Source: Saccharothrix sp. S26
Lineage (GTDB): Bacteria; Actinomycetota; Actinomycetes; Mycobacteriales; Pseudonocardiaceae
NCBI RefSeq assembly: GCF_021390395.1
Contig: NZ_JAJUWT010000005.1
Location: forward strand, 186,001 to 250,000
Length of the DNA: 64,000 bases
Direction: 5' to 3'
In this document: in pieces, positions 21,203-30,058 of the stretch
Layout: each line of letters starts with the position of its first letter
Position numbering within the stretch: the stretch's first letter is position 1
Made by a program: the position numbers and the translations under genes
The notes under the pieces: model-generated
Seen by the model: the letters and a program-made list of their open reading frames with translations, nothing else
Told to the model about the DNA's origin: nothing
The model's database searches: none

Positions 21203-21921
21203 CCGCAACCACCCGCCGTGTCGTGGTCGGCCCCGCCCACACGTTCCAGCACGGGCACGGGCACGTCGTCCAACGTCGTCGCCGCGGGCACGGGCAGTTC
21301 CTGCAACGTCGGCAGCAGCACGTCGAGGTAGGCGTCGAGCCGGTCCAAGCCCCAGAAGCGGTGCCGGCCGACCTTGAAGTAGGGGATGCCGAAGATGTCG
21401 TCGTGCCACGCCTGCACCAGCGCGTCGAGGCCCTCCTCGCGGATAGCCGGGTCGTCCACCGCGGATACCAGCGGCTCCGGGTCCAGCCCCGCCTGCTCCA
21501 AGGCCGCGCTCAGCACGTCGACCTCGCAGATGTCCTCGCCGCGCTCCCACCGCGCCCGGGTGACCGCGTCGTAGAACACGCGGTCCTGACCCAGGTGGCG
21601 GGCCTTGATCCAGGCGAGGTGCGGCAGCTCCCACCACGGGTCCACGTCGATGGGCCACGCCATGCGGTGACCGTGCTCGGCGACCAGGCGCTTGGTGTCC
21701 TGGAGGATGTAGAGGTGCTTCGCCTTGCTCATCTGGGTGTAGTGGAACCCGGCGTCGCGCTCCTCCAGGCCGGCCGCCGTGATCGGGTCCGGATCCCAGT
21801 AGGGCACGAACTCGATGATCTCCCGCGCCTGCGGGAGGCGTTCCTCCAAGCGCCGCAGGGCCAGCCAGCTGAACGGGCTGCGGAACGAGAAGTACAGGCG
21901 TGGCGGCTTCTTCACCCTCAT
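21199..21921 (-). CDS. DsbA-fold isomerase, 2-hydroxychromene-2-carboxylate isomerase-like
   Basis: Protein of 240 residues in the thioredoxin-fold HCCA isomerase/DsbA group. The family opening is RLYFSFRSPFSWLALRRL, where SPFS replaces the redox CxxC, as in the glutathione-using isomerases rather than disulfide oxidases. Other blocks are FVPYWDPDP, DVDPWWELPHLAWI and FGIPYFKVGRHRFWG. In cinnamoyl-lipid type II PKS clusters an isomerase is proposed to turn a polyene double bond to the cis form before ring closure; the same role is inferred here. Its ATG overlaps the stop of the double-hotdog gene by ATGA. Confidence 0.82.
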   Translation of the reverse strand: MRVKKPPRLYFSFRSPFSWLALRRLEERLPQAREIIEFVPYWDPDPITAAGLEERDAGFHYTQMSKAKHLYILQDTKRLVAEHGHRMAWPIDVDPWWELPHLAWIKARHLGQDRVFYDAVTRARWERGEDICEVDVLSAALEQAGLDPEPLVSAVDDPAIREEGLDALVQAWHDDIFGIPYFKVGRHRFWGLDRLDAYLDVLLPTLQELPVPAATTLDDVPVPVLERVGGADHDTAGGCG

Positions 21922-22862
21922 TCGGCACCCCCGAGCAGCGCGGCGCGGGTGTCGGCGTCGAACTCGGCCAGCGATCCGGACTTCTCGCCGCGGCTGACCG
22001 CGTAGCCGTGGACGATCGACGCGGTCGCGGTGTGCACGAGCACGTCGCCGCGGCGGACGTAGGTGTCCATGCGGGCCGTGTACATGACGTCCTTGATGAC
22101 CTCGCCGACGGTGAAGACGGTGTGCAGCGTCTCCTCCATGTGCGCGTCCGCGAGGAGCTGCACGCGGGCGCGGGACACGACGGGGATCCAGCCACGCTCC
22201 TCCAGCAGCTTGCCGATGCCCAGGCCGCGCTCGTGCAGGAACCGGTCCACGACCTCCTCCAACGCGCGGGTGTAGCCCGAGTGCTGGAGCCGGTGCGAGT
22301 AGTGGCAGTAGAAGTACGGGATGCGCCAGGACCACAGGAACGCGTTCGAGCCGGACGGGGTCAGCACCTCGGTGACCTCGCCCGGGCACGCGAGGTCGAC
22401 GCGCGCCTTGCTCTCCAGCTCCGCGACACCGCCGACGACGAACGGCACCAGTTCCACCGGTACCGGCTCGTGCCCCGGTGCGTCCCGCTCGGCCACCAGG
22501 GCGACGCGGACCTTGCCGGTCAGGATGGTGACCTGCGCGCCGTCGCGCCGCACGGTCAGGCGGACGGTGAAGGCCGCGCCGTGGCCGGGTTTCGCGGGCG
22601 CGGTGGTGACGACGGCGGTGACCTCGTCGTCCACCAGCAGGGTCGCGGGGAGCTGGATGGAGGTCTCCACGAACTCGATGCCCAGGCCGTGGACGTGGTA
22701 GAGCACGTCGGGGCCGGCGCCGCGGTCGCGGAAGTGCTGGAGCACGGCTTCCTCGAGCAGGTACGTGAAGTGCTTGAAGCCGATCCACGTGCGGATGTTC
22801 GCGCCCTCGTACCGGGGACGTCCCACGTACGTCGTGGGGCTCGCGTCGAGCGTGGTGGTCAT
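21918..22862 (-). CDS. Double-hotdog acyl thioesterase-like protein
   Basis: Protein of 314 residues with two hotdog halves. The first (about residues 15-150) has RTWIGFKHFTYLLEEAVLQHF and VETSIQLPATLLVDDEVTAVV; the second (about 190-305) has VSRARVQLLADAHMEETLHTVFTVG and RRGDVLVHTATASIVHGY. Hotdog proteins of this kind act on acyl-CoA or acyl-ACP, usually as thioesterases. In this operon it may edit or release polyene chains from the ACP or act as an extra dehydratase; sequence does not decide. Coupled by ATGA to the isomerase. Start at ATG 22862, with GAAGGAG 11 bases upstream. Confidence 0.72.
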   Translation of the reverse strand: MTTTLDASPTTYVGRPRYEGANIRTWIGFKHFTYLLEEAVLQHFRDRGAGPDVLYHVHGLGIEFVETSIQLPATLLVDDEVTAVVTTAPAKPGHGAAFTVRLTVRRDGAQVTILTGKVRVALVAERDAPGHEPVPVELVPFVVGGVAELESKARVDLACPGEVTEVLTPSGSNAFLWSWRIPYFYCHYSHRLQHSGYTRALEEVVDRFLHERGLGIGKLLEERGWIPVVSRARVQLLADAHMEETLHTVFTVGEVIKDVMYTARMDTYVRRGDVLVHTATASIVHGYAVSRGEKSGSLAEFDADTRAALLGGAE

Positions 22863-22937
22863 GGCGGTTGTCGCTCCTTCAGGCACGCGCACCGGGTAGG
22901 CGGTGCGGCTTCGTTTCGGCAACGGCGGGGCCGGTGC

Positions 22938-23777
22938 TCACCGGATCGGGTGCAGCGCGGTCAGGGGGGTGGCATTCGTCTCGAAGCCGACGCGGTCCAG
23001 GAACTCGCCCAGGTCGGCCGCCACGTCGTCGGCCTGCTCCACGTGGCAGAAGTGGGAGTAGTGGGGGCGGATGCGGAAGCGGGCGATCGGCAGGGCGGTG
23101 GCCAGGGCGGTGGCGCGTTCGCCGCTCAGCGCCTCGTCGTCCCGTCCCGCGACGACCAGGACCGGTATGTCCACATCGGACAGCCACAGGGTGGTGGAGG
23201 CCGCGAAGCTCTGGAAGAACGCGCCGAAGCCCACCGGGCCGATGCGGTCGACGACCGTGGCGGCCATCGCGGACAGCAGGTCGTCGTCCAGGTCCGCCGC
23301 GCGGGAACCCAGGCGCAGGCGCAGACCGGCGGTCATGATCCGGCGGACGCCGGCCAGGGCCGCCGTGTGCAGCGCCCAGTCCACCTCCAGCGCCGGGGGG
23401 CGGAAGAACGGGGCCACGAGCACCACCGCCTCGACGCTCGCGGGCAGCCCGCGTTCGGCGAGCAGGTGCAGCACGGCGTTCGCGCCGAACGAGTGGCCGA
23501 TCACCACCCGCGGCGCCTCGGGCACCAGGGCCAGGCCCCGGCTCAGCCAGTCGGCGGGTGTGCCGCGGTGGCACCAGGTGTCGGTGCTGCCCGCGCGCCA
23601 CGGCAGGTCCAGCGCGTAGCACGCGCGGTCGCCGAGTTCGGCCGCCAGCGGCAGCCAGCCCGCCCAGCCGTCCTGGAGGCCGTGCGCGAGCACGACGGGC
23701 GGGCCCGTGCCGGAACGGCCCCACAGCACGGCGGCGTCCCCGCGGGCGACGACCCGCCACCTCTCGCGCTCGCCCAC
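22938..23777 (-). CDS. Alpha/beta-hydrolase
   Basis: Alpha/beta-hydrolase fold protein, 279 residues. The oxyanion region reads VVLAHGLQDGWAGW, the nucleophile elbow is GHSFGA, the acid residue is in LVVAGRDDEAL, and the catalytic His is likely in RPHYSHFCHVEQADD. It follows the short KS-like gene by only two bases and belongs to the PKS operon. It could hydrolyse aberrant acyl-ACP (a type II thioesterase role) or act on the final product. The motif and size do not show which. Confidence 0.8.
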   Translation of the reverse strand: MGERERWRVVARGDAAVLWGRSGTGPPVVLAHGLQDGWAGWLPLAAELGDRACYALDLPWRAGSTDTWCHRGTPADWLSRGLALVPEAPRVVIGHSFGANAVLHLLAERGLPASVEAVVLVAPFFRPPALEVDWALHTAALAGVRRIMTAGLRLRLGSRAADLDDDLLSAMAATVVDRIGPVGFGAFFQSFAASTTLWLSDVDIPVLVVAGRDDEALSGERATALATALPIARFRIRPHYSHFCHVEQADDVAADLGEFLDRVGFETNATPLTALHPIR

Positions 23778-23779
23778 GG

Positions 23780-24625
23780 TCAGATCCCCCGCACGCTCAG
23801 GTGGACGGCCGCGTGGCCGTCCGCCGGGCCGCCGCACACGACGCCGGCGCCCGCACCCGGCTGCCCGCCGGCCCGCAGCCACGCGGCGGCCAGCGCGACC
23901 TGGAGCACGCCGCGCGCGCCGGACGTGGGCCCGACGTGGTCGTCGATCTCGGCGGTGTCGAGCAGCAGGTCGTCCACGTGCTCGGACCGGTGCACCCGAC
24001 CCAGCAGCACGCCCGCGCGCCCCGGTTCCGAACGTTCGAGCACGACGCACGCCGCGAGCGCGCGCAACGGGCCCGCGATGGACGTGGCGGTGTCGTCGTC
24101 GGGTTCGACGCCGACCACGACGACCCGGTCCGCGCGCCCGGCGCGCAACGCCAGCGCGCCCAGGCCGACCGCGTCCAGACCGGACGTCTCACCCGAGCAC
24201 ACCGTCAGGTTGGGCCCGGTGAAGCCCCAGCGGATGGCGATGGTGCTGGCCACGACGTTGCTGGAGGCGTTGGGGCTGTTGAGCGGGCTCACGTCGCGGC
24301 CGGAGCCCGCGCGTTCCTCGCGCACGACGTCGGCGACCGTGGCGACGTTGCCGTAGTTGGAGCTGACGACCACGGCCGTGCGGTCCGCTCCCGGTAGCGG
24401 GAGGGTCGGCTTGCCCTCGGGCAGCCCGAGCGCGCGGTGCACGGCGCACAGCGCGAGCCGGGTGGACGGCTCCTTGTAGAGCAGGCCCTTGCGCCCCAGC
24501 AGGAGGTGCGCCTGGTCCGGTCCGACGGCCGGTCCGGCCGCCAGCAGCGCGAGCAGGGGATCCTCCGGCGAACCGGGACCGGGCAGGTGCACCGCCTGGG
24601 CGGTCACCAGCACCCCGGCGGTCAC
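23780..24625 (-). CDS. Short ketosynthase-like protein with Glu at the nucleophile position (second CLF-like subunit)
   Basis: Ketosynthase-fold protein of only 281 residues, against about 370-420 for its neighbours. The region that normally reads GPNLTVSTACASG is FTGPNLTVCSGETSG, so the aligned nucleophile is Glu146; a Cys lies three residues earlier. The C-terminal HGTGT and GHT motifs are absent. It is coupled by GTGA to the intact KS upstream, so a KS/CLF-like heterodimer is the likely arrangement. Two KS/CLF pairs are known from cinnamoyl-lipid PKS clusters. Catalytic activity of its own is not expected. Confidence 0.75.
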   Translation of the reverse strand: MTAGVLVTAQAVHLPGPGSPEDPLLALLAAGPAVGPDQAHLLLGRKGLLYKEPSTRLALCAVHRALGLPEGKPTLPLPGADRTAVVVSSNYGNVATVADVVREERAGSGRDVSPLNSPNASSNVVASTIAIRWGFTGPNLTVCSGETSGLDAVGLGALALRAGRADRVVVVGVEPDDDTATSIAGPLRALAACVVLERSEPGRAGVLLGRVHRSEHVDDLLLDTAEIDDHVGPTSGARGVLQVALAAAWLRAGGQPGAGAGVVCGGPADGHAAVHLSVRGI

Positions 24626-25737
24626 GGGTTCACCTCGATCACGCACACCGCGTTCACGCCGCCGAAGCCGAACGCGTCGACCTGCACGACCGCGTGCCCG
24701 CTGATCGGCGCGGGCTCGTCCACGACCAGGCGCAGGCCGGCGGCCTCGTCGATCGCGGTCCGCAGCCCCGCGTTCGGCGGGACCCACCCGGCGCGCACCG
24801 ACTCGACGGCGAGCACCAGGCTGGTCAGCGCCGCCGCGCCGGAGGTGTGGCCGATGGCGCCCTTCACGCCGGTGACGAGCGGCTGCTCGGCGACGTCGGC
24901 GAACACCTCGGACAAGGCGGAGGCCTCGGTCGGGTCGTTCAGGGCGGTGCCGGTGCCGTGGGCGAGCACGAGGTCCACCTCGTCGGGGGTGATCCCGGCG
25001 CGTTCGTGGGCGTCGCGCATCGCCGCCACGATGCCGCGCACGTCCGGCGCGGTCTCGTGGTGGGCGTCGCAGGACAGGCCGACACCGAGCACCAGGGGCC
25101 CGTCGCCGCGGGGCTGGACCACGACCGCCGCCGCGCCCTCGCCGAGCAGGACGCCGGTGCGGTCCCGGTCGAACGGGCGCACGGAGGTCGTGGGCTCCTC
25201 GCCGACGCGGCCGATCATCGTCAGCATGCTCTCGGTGGTGGCGTCGCAGCCCGCGACGACGACCGCGTCCGCCTCGTCGGCGGCGAGCAGGTCGGCGGCG
25301 ATGGCCAGCGCGTGCCCGGAGGCCGAGCACGCGTTGGACACCGTGATCACGTCCGCGACTCCGGGCAGCGCGGCCCGCACCGCCGCCGCGAAGTGCAGCT
25401 CCTCGGGGAGCACCGGGACACCGTCTGCGGTGAACCGCTCCACCGACCGCAGCTCCCGCAGACCGGTGCCGACGATCGCCGTGACCCGCTGGGTCGTGGC
25501 GTCGAGCCCGGCCTGCGCCGCGGCGGCGGCCACGCACTCGGTGAGCCAGCCGGCGGCGCGGCGCGGGCGTTCCACGTCGCCGTCGTCGATCTGGTAGCCG
25601 TGGGTGACGTTGAGCTTGGCGGTGTCGTGGAAGCGCAGGGGCGACACCCCGCTGACGCCCTCGACGAGCGCCTTGAACGTCGTCGTCGTGTCGCCCAGGC
25701 AGGTGCGGATCTCGGCCCCGGTGATGACGCTAGGCAC
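24622..25737 (-). CDS. Ketosynthase (second KS of the type II PKS)
   Basis: Beta-ketoacyl-ACP synthase of 371 residues with a complete active site: Cys137 in VSNACSASGHA, His260 in LAHGTGTALND, Lys292 in VKGAIGHTSGA and His297. It should catalyse Claisen condensation with malonyl-ACP. It starts at a GTG that overlaps the CLF stop by 8 bp and is coupled to the truncated KS-like gene downstream. Its sequence is clearly different from the first KS, pointing to a distinct chain-length window or step. The exact division of labour is not readable. Confidence 0.9.
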   Translation of the reverse strand: MPSVITGAEIRTCLGDTTTTFKALVEGVSGVSPLRFHDTAKLNVTHGYQIDDGDVERPRRAAGWLTECVAAAAAQAGLDATTQRVTAIVGTGLRELRSVERFTADGVPVLPEELHFAAAVRAALPGVADVITVSNACSASGHALAIAADLLAADEADAVVVAGCDATTESMLTMIGRVGEEPTTSVRPFDRDRTGVLLGEGAAAVVVQPRGDGPLVLGVGLSCDAHHETAPDVRGIVAAMRDAHERAGITPDEVDLVLAHGTGTALNDPTEASALSEVFADVAEQPLVTGVKGAIGHTSGAAALTSLVLAVESVRAGWVPPNAGLRTAIDEAAGLRLVVDEPAPISGHAVVQVDAFGFGGVNAVCVIEVNP

Positions 25738-26839
25738 GGGCGTACCCCCGGATCACGGCCGCGCCGACCGCGCCGTCGGCCGAGACCGACGTGACGACGC
25801 CGACCCGCCCGTCCAACGCCTTGTCGCCGCGGTGGTGCGCGAGCAGCGCGGACACCTGGAGCGCACCGGAGGCCGCGTGGCACTCCCCGGTCAGCTCCTT
25901 GACGCGCACGCGTCGCGGGCCCGTGCCCAACGACAGCGCGACGCCCAGGGACTCCAGCCGGTCCAGCCGGTCGTCCCCCGTCTCGCCGGTCGCGACGGCC
26001 CACACGTCGTCCACGTGGACGCCGGCCCGTTCCAGGGCCCGGCCCACGCAGCCGGCGAGGCCGTCCGCGGTGTCGCCGGTCGGGCTGGAGCCGATCTCCA
26101 CGGACAGCACCTCCGCGTCGACCGCGCGCCCGGCGGACCGCGCCACGTCGGGGTTCTCCGCGACGAACACCGCGGATCCCTCCCCCAGCGGGACGTGCGC
26201 GCCGATCCGCTCGTGCACGTTGTGCGTGCCCCAGGCGGTGTGCGGGCTGAACTCCTCGACCGCGCCGACCAGGGCGCCGTCGACGTAGCCCCGGCGGACC
26301 GCGTTGCGGGTGTAGCGCAGCGCGTTGAGGCCGGCGAGCTGGCCGCCCGCCACGGTCGCGTTGACGCCCTTGAGCTTGTGCCAGATCGCGGCCTGCCCCG
26401 CGGCGCAGTTCATCACGGTGTTGGGGAACAGCACCGGGTTCACCAGGTACGGCTTGTCCTGCACGAGGGTCTCGCGGCTGTAGTCGCTGGTGGACTTGAA
26501 GCTGCCCGCGGTGGTGCCCAGGACGATGCCCAGCCGGTCGCGGTTGGTGTCGTCCACGACCAGGCCGGTGTCGGCCAGCGCGAGGTGGCAGCCGACGAGG
26601 GCCAGCGCCGTGCTGCGGTCGAGGAACGCTGTTCCCTTGCGCCCCACGTAGTCCCGGGCGTGGAAGCCGACCAGCGCGCACGCCTTGGACTCGGGCAGCT
26701 CGTCGTCGAACGCGCCCTCGACGTCGACCAGGCCGCCCCGGCCCTCGCGGACCGCGGCGCTGAAGTCGTCGGCGCCGATGCCCGTGGAGGTCAGCACTCC
26801 CCAGCCGGTGATGGCCAGCGTGTCCGGTGCGGTGCTCAT
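25730..26839 (-). CDS. Chain length factor (KS-beta)
   Basis: KS-like protein of 369 residues in which the nucleophile is Gln167 (VNATVAGGQLAGLNAL), the hallmark of chain length factors of type II polyketide synthases. The usual His motifs are replaced (AVATGETGDD in place of HGTGT). CLFs pair with the KS and set chain length. The ATG overlaps the KS stop by ATGA, as expected for a heterodimer made in equal amounts. Confidence 0.93.
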   Translation of the reverse strand: MSTAPDTLAITGWGVLTSTGIGADDFSAAVREGRGGLVDVEGAFDDELPESKACALVGFHARDYVGRKGTAFLDRSTALALVGCHLALADTGLVVDDTNRDRLGIVLGTTAGSFKSTSDYSRETLVQDKPYLVNPVLFPNTVMNCAAGQAAIWHKLKGVNATVAGGQLAGLNALRYTRNAVRRGYVDGALVGAVEEFSPHTAWGTHNVHERIGAHVPLGEGSAVFVAENPDVARSAGRAVDAEVLSVEIGSSPTGDTADGLAGCVGRALERAGVHVDDVWAVATGETGDDRLDRLESLGVALSLGTGPRRVRVKELTGECHAASGALQVSALLAHHRGDKALDGRVGVVTSVSADGAVGAAVIRGYARA

Positions 26840-28044
26840 GCCACCCGTCCCAGGATCGTGATGGCGTTGTTGCCACCGAAGGCGAAACCGTTGTTCTGCA
26901 CCACGTCCAGGCGTGCCTCGCGGGCCGCGTTGGGCACCGGGTCGATGCCGACCAGCTCGGGGTCGGGCGTGGTGTGGTTGGTCGTGGGCGGCAGGAAGCC
27001 CTGGTCGATGCCCAGCGCCGAGGCGATCGCGCCGAAGCCGCTGGCCGCGCCCATCGTGTGGCCCAGCATCGACTTGATGGAGCTGATCGGCGGCGGGGTG
27101 GGGCCGAAGACGTCCAGCACCGCCTTGGACTCCACCGCGTCGTTGGCGGGGGTGCCCGTGCCGTGGGCGCAGATGTAGTCCACGTCGGACGCCTCGATGC
27201 CCGCGTTGCGGTGGGCGCGGCGCATGCACTCGGCGATGCTGTCCTTGTCCGGGGCGACCATGTGGTTGGCGTCGCAGTTGAGGCCGTAACCCAGCACCTC
27301 GGCGTAGACGTGCGCGCCCCGCTGCTCGGCGGACTCCAGGGTCTCCAGGAACAGCGCCGCGCCGCCCTCGCCGGTCAGGATGCCCGACCGGTTGGCGTCG
27401 AACGGCGAGCACACGTGCTCGGTGAGCGCCCCGAGGCGGAAGAACCCCGCGTGCGCCCAGCGGCACACCGAGTCCGCCCCGCCGGCGACCATGTAGTCCG
27501 CGTCGCCGGTGGCGATCTGGTCGTAGGCGTAGCCCAGCGCGTAGTTGCTGGCCGAGCACGCGGTGGACAGGGTCATGGCCTCGCCGGTCAGGCCCAGCTC
27601 CCGGTTGACGGCGACCGCCAGCCGGGAGGCCGGGGCCTGTCGGACGAGGTCCGGGGTGATCGACGGCATCCCGTCCTCCACCCACTGGGCGGTGAGCTGC
27701 TCGACGACCTGGGACTCGCCGCTCGTGGTCCCGATGCTGGACCCGGCGCGGGAGCGCGCCAGGAGCGCCGGGTCGATGCCCGAGTCCTCCACGGCGAGCC
27801 GGCCCGCCGCGGCGGCGAACAGGCTCGTGCGCCCCCACTCGTCCGGGGACAGCGAGCGCACCAGGGCCTTCGGGTCGAAGTCGTGCACCTCCCCCGCCTT
27901 GAAGTGGGGGAAGCCCGAGGCGTCGAAGCTCGCGATCGGCGAGATGCCGCTGCGGCCCGCGCGCAGGGCGGCGCCGAAGTCCTCGGCGCCGATCCCCACG
28001 CTCGACACGGGGCCGAGGCCCGTGATCACGACACGGCGGTCCAC
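26836..28044 (-). CDS. Ketosynthase (KS-alpha) of the highly reducing type II PKS
   Basis: KS of 402 residues with the full catalytic set: Cys163 in LSTACSASNYA, His294 in ICAHGTGTPAND, Lys324 and His329 in SSIKSMLGHTMGA. It is the main elongating KS, pairing with the CLF encoded next. The GTG at 28044 lies two bases after the ACP stop. Context with a ketoreductase and two dehydratases but no enoyl reductase means each cycle should leave a double bond, so the product is a polyene chain. Confidence 0.93.
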   Translation of the reverse strand: MDRRVVITGLGPVSSVGIGAEDFGAALRAGRSGISPIASFDASGFPHFKAGEVHDFDPKALVRSLSPDEWGRTSLFAAAAGRLAVEDSGIDPALLARSRAGSSIGTTSGESQVVEQLTAQWVEDGMPSITPDLVRQAPASRLAVAVNRELGLTGEAMTLSTACSASNYALGYAYDQIATGDADYMVAGGADSVCRWAHAGFFRLGALTEHVCSPFDANRSGILTGEGGAALFLETLESAEQRGAHVYAEVLGYGLNCDANHMVAPDKDSIAECMRRAHRNAGIEASDVDYICAHGTGTPANDAVESKAVLDVFGPTPPPISSIKSMLGHTMGAASGFGAIASALGIDQGFLPPTTNHTTPDPELVGIDPVPNAAREARLDVVQNNGFAFGGNNAITILGRVA

Positions 28045-28046
28045 GG

Positions 28047-28313
28047 TCAGTCCTGCCAGTCGGCGTACTGCGCGAGCACGGTGTAGACGGCGCGCAGGTT
28101 CACCATGTTCGGCAGCTCGGCCTGCGGGATGGACACCTTGTACTTCTTCTCGATGCGGGCGAGGATCTCGATGGCCCGCAGCGAGTCCGCGTCGTGCTCC
28201 TCGGCGAAGTCGCTGGTCTCGGTGATCTCCTCGGGCTCGATCTCCAGCACCTCGGCGACGATCTCGCGCAGGTCGTCGAGCCGCTGCGGCTCGGTGGTCA
28301 GGGCCTTGGTCAT
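28047..28313 (-). CDS. Acyl carrier protein
   Basis: Discrete ACP of 88 residues. The phosphopantetheine attachment Ser44 is in EEHDADSLRAIEIL; the usual DSL core is kept. Acidic helix II surface is normal for FAS/type II PKS carriers. The ATG has GAGGAG upstream. It carries the growing polyene and should hand it to the starter C domain of the NRPS. No phosphopantetheinyl transferase gene is in the window, so a host enzyme must activate it. Confidence 0.95.
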   Translation of the reverse strand: MTKALTTEPQRLDDLREIVAEVLEIEPEEITETSDFAEEHDADSLRAIEILARIEKKYKVSIPQAELPNMVNLRAVYTVLAQYADWQD

Positions 28314-28382
28314 CGTTGCTCCTCAGGGTGTGCGCCATCGCCCGGCGTGCGCCGGTGGCGGGGGTGGTGCGAGGGGGGTGGG

Positions 28383-28877
28383 TCAGTTGCCGTCGAGGGC
28401 GTCGGTCTCGCGGATCACGGCCAGCACCTGGCCGATCGTGGCGACCAGCCGGTCGCCCGCGTGCACCTCGCCGGACATGAACGCGTTGGGGCCCGTGATG
28501 GTCTCGATCCTCACCCGGTGGGTGAGGACGTCGCCGGGGTACGCGCGGTCGTGCACGACGACGCCGCGGGCGGCGCCGAAGATCAGGGTGCCGACGGGCC
28601 GCTCGTCGTCGGGCGTGCCGACCAGCCACAGCACCGCGCCCGCCTGCCCGAACGACTCCACGATCAGCGAGACCGGGTAGGCGTAGGCGGAGTCGGGCAG
28701 GCCGTCGGCCAGGCCCGCGTAGCACGGCTCGGAGCCGGTGACGGCCTTGGTGGCGGTGATGGCGACGCCCGGCTCCAGCTCCAGCACGCTGTCCACGAGC
28801 AGGACGGGGTGCCGGTGCGGCAGCACGCGGGTGATGTCGGCGTGGCTGAGCAGGGGACGCGTCAACTGCGCGGTCAC
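28383..28877 (-). CDS. FabZ-like hotdog dehydratase subunit
   Basis: Hotdog-fold protein, 164 residues. The FabZ-type motif is ITRVLPHRHPVLLVDSV with the catalytic His, and the partner Glu is in LIVESFGQAGAVLWL. It should remove water from 3-hydroxyacyl-ACP. It is coupled by GTGA to a second hotdog gene, suggesting a heterodimeric dehydratase as described for polyene type II PKSs such as the ishigamide system. Confidence 0.88.
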   Translation of the reverse strand: MTAQLTRPLLSHADITRVLPHRHPVLLVDSVLELEPGVAITATKAVTGSEPCYAGLADGLPDSAYAYPVSLIVESFGQAGAVLWLVGTPDDERPVGTLIFGAARGVVVHDRAYPGDVLTHRVRIETITGPNAFMSGEVHAGDRLVATIGQVLAVIRETDALDGN

Positions 28878-29287
28878 GGTGCCTCCTCCGGGTGGACGCG
28901 CAGTACCAGGGTCATCTTCGCCGCGACGACGTCGTCGGAGCGGCGGCACAGGGCCTTCACCCGCACCAGGTCCTCTTCCGCGGTCGGCACCCGGTCGGCC
29001 TGCACGCGCAGGACGTCACCGGGCAGCAGCGGCGCGCTCAGCGACACCGACACGATGGTGTCGATCTCGGTGCGCACCCAGTCGCCGCGCTCGGCGGCCA
29101 CCATCCGGCGGACCGCCTGGTGCACCGACTCGATGGTGAAGACACCGGGGTAGATCGTGAAGTGCGGGTAGTGCCCGGCCAGGTAGGGGTCGTGCGCGAC
29201 GACGTCCTTCTCGGCGCGGACGCCCTTTCCGGGCAACACCTCGGCGCGGTCGACCGCGGTCAGCGGTGCGGCGTACGTGCGTTTCAC
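28874..29287 (-). CDS. Second hotdog dehydratase subunit
   Basis: Hotdog-fold protein of 137 residues. The segment HDPYLAGHYPHFTIYPGVFTIESVHQA has the GHYP-type His39 and an acidic Glu53, as in FabA/FabZ-like enzymes. Shorter than its partner and probably part of a heterodimer. The GTG at 29287 has AGGAG seven bases upstream. It sits between the ketoreductase and the FabZ-like gene. Confidence 0.85.
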   Translation of the reverse strand: MKRTYAAPLTAVDRAEVLPGKGVRAEKDVVAHDPYLAGHYPHFTIYPGVFTIESVHQAVRRMVAAERGDWVRTEIDTIVSVSLSAPLLPGDVLRVQADRVPTAEEDLVRVKALCRRSDDVVAAKMTLVLRVHPEEAP

Positions 29288-29317
29288 GGGAATTCTCCTG
29301 GATCGCCGGACATGGCC

Positions 29318-30058
29318 CTAGATGACGATTCCGCCGTCGACCTGGAGCACCTGGCCGGTGATGTATCCGGCTTTCTCCGAGACCAGGAACGACACGAGGT
29401 CCGCCACGTCCGAAGCCTCGCCGAAACGACGCATCGGAATCGTCTTCTTCGCCTTGTCCCGCACCTTGTCGGGCAGTTCGGCGGTCATGTCGGTCTCGAT
29501 GAAACCGGGTGCGACGACGTTGACCCGCACGCCGTAGGGGGCGAGTTCCTTGGCCAGCGCCCGGCTCATGCCGTTGATGCCGGCCTTGGCCGCGGAGTAG
29601 TTCGTCTGGCTCGCGGTGCCGTAGACGCCCGCCACCGAGGACAGGTTGACGATCGCGCCGGACCGCCGCTTCATGAACCCGAACGCGACCGTGCGGCAGA
29701 AGTTGAACGTGCCGGTCAGGTTGGTGTCGATGACCGCGTTCCAGTCCGCGTGCGGCATCAGCACCATCGGGTTGTCGCGGACGATCCCGGCGGAGTTGAC
29801 CAGCGCGTCGACCTCGCCCAGCTCCTCCTCGGCGGCCTTGACGAACGCCTCGACCGCCTCGGCGTCGGCGACGTCGCACGGCGCCTGGTACACCGCGACG
29901 CCGCGTTCGCGCAGCGCCGCCTCGGTCTCCGCCGCGGCGGCGACACCGCCGCGGTAGCAGAAGGCGATGTCGAACCCGTCGTCGGCCAGCGCGAGGGCGG
30001 TGGCCCGGCCGATGCCCCGGGAACCCCCGGTGACGATGGCGCTTCGTTTCGCAGACAT
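29318..30058 (-). CDS. 3-oxoacyl-ACP reductase (ketoreductase, FabG-like)
   Basis: SDR-fold ketoreductase, 246 residues, reducing 3-oxoacyl-ACP to 3-hydroxyacyl-ACP with NADPH. Motifs: VTGGSRGIGRATA (cofactor), NSAGI at about residue 88, NLSSVAGVYG with the catalytic Ser, and YSAAK with Tyr and Lys. The tail GYITGQVLQVDGG is FabG-like. It is the first gene of the leftward PKS operon. The promoter should lie in 30059-30223, where I saw no recognisable operator. Confidence 0.95.
   Translation of the reverse strand: MSAKRSAIVTGGSRGIGRATALALADDGFDIAFCYRGGVAAAAETEAALRERGVAVYQAPCDVADAEAVEAFVKAAEEELGEVDALVNSAGIVRDNPMVLMPHADWNAVIDTNLTGTFNFCRTVAFGFMKRRSGAIVNLSSVAGVYGTASQTNYSAAKAGINGMSRALAKELAPYGVRVNVVAPGFIETDMTAELPDKVRDKAKKTIPMRRFGEASDVADLVSFLVSEKAGYITGQVLQVDGGIVI

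Noticed and set aside
23777-24625. The short KS-like gene as a sequencing-truncated normal ketosynthase
   Set aside because: Both ends are set by coupled neighbours, there is no leftover C-terminal KS sequence downstream, and the nucleophile is also changed, so it looks like a genuine divergent subunit.
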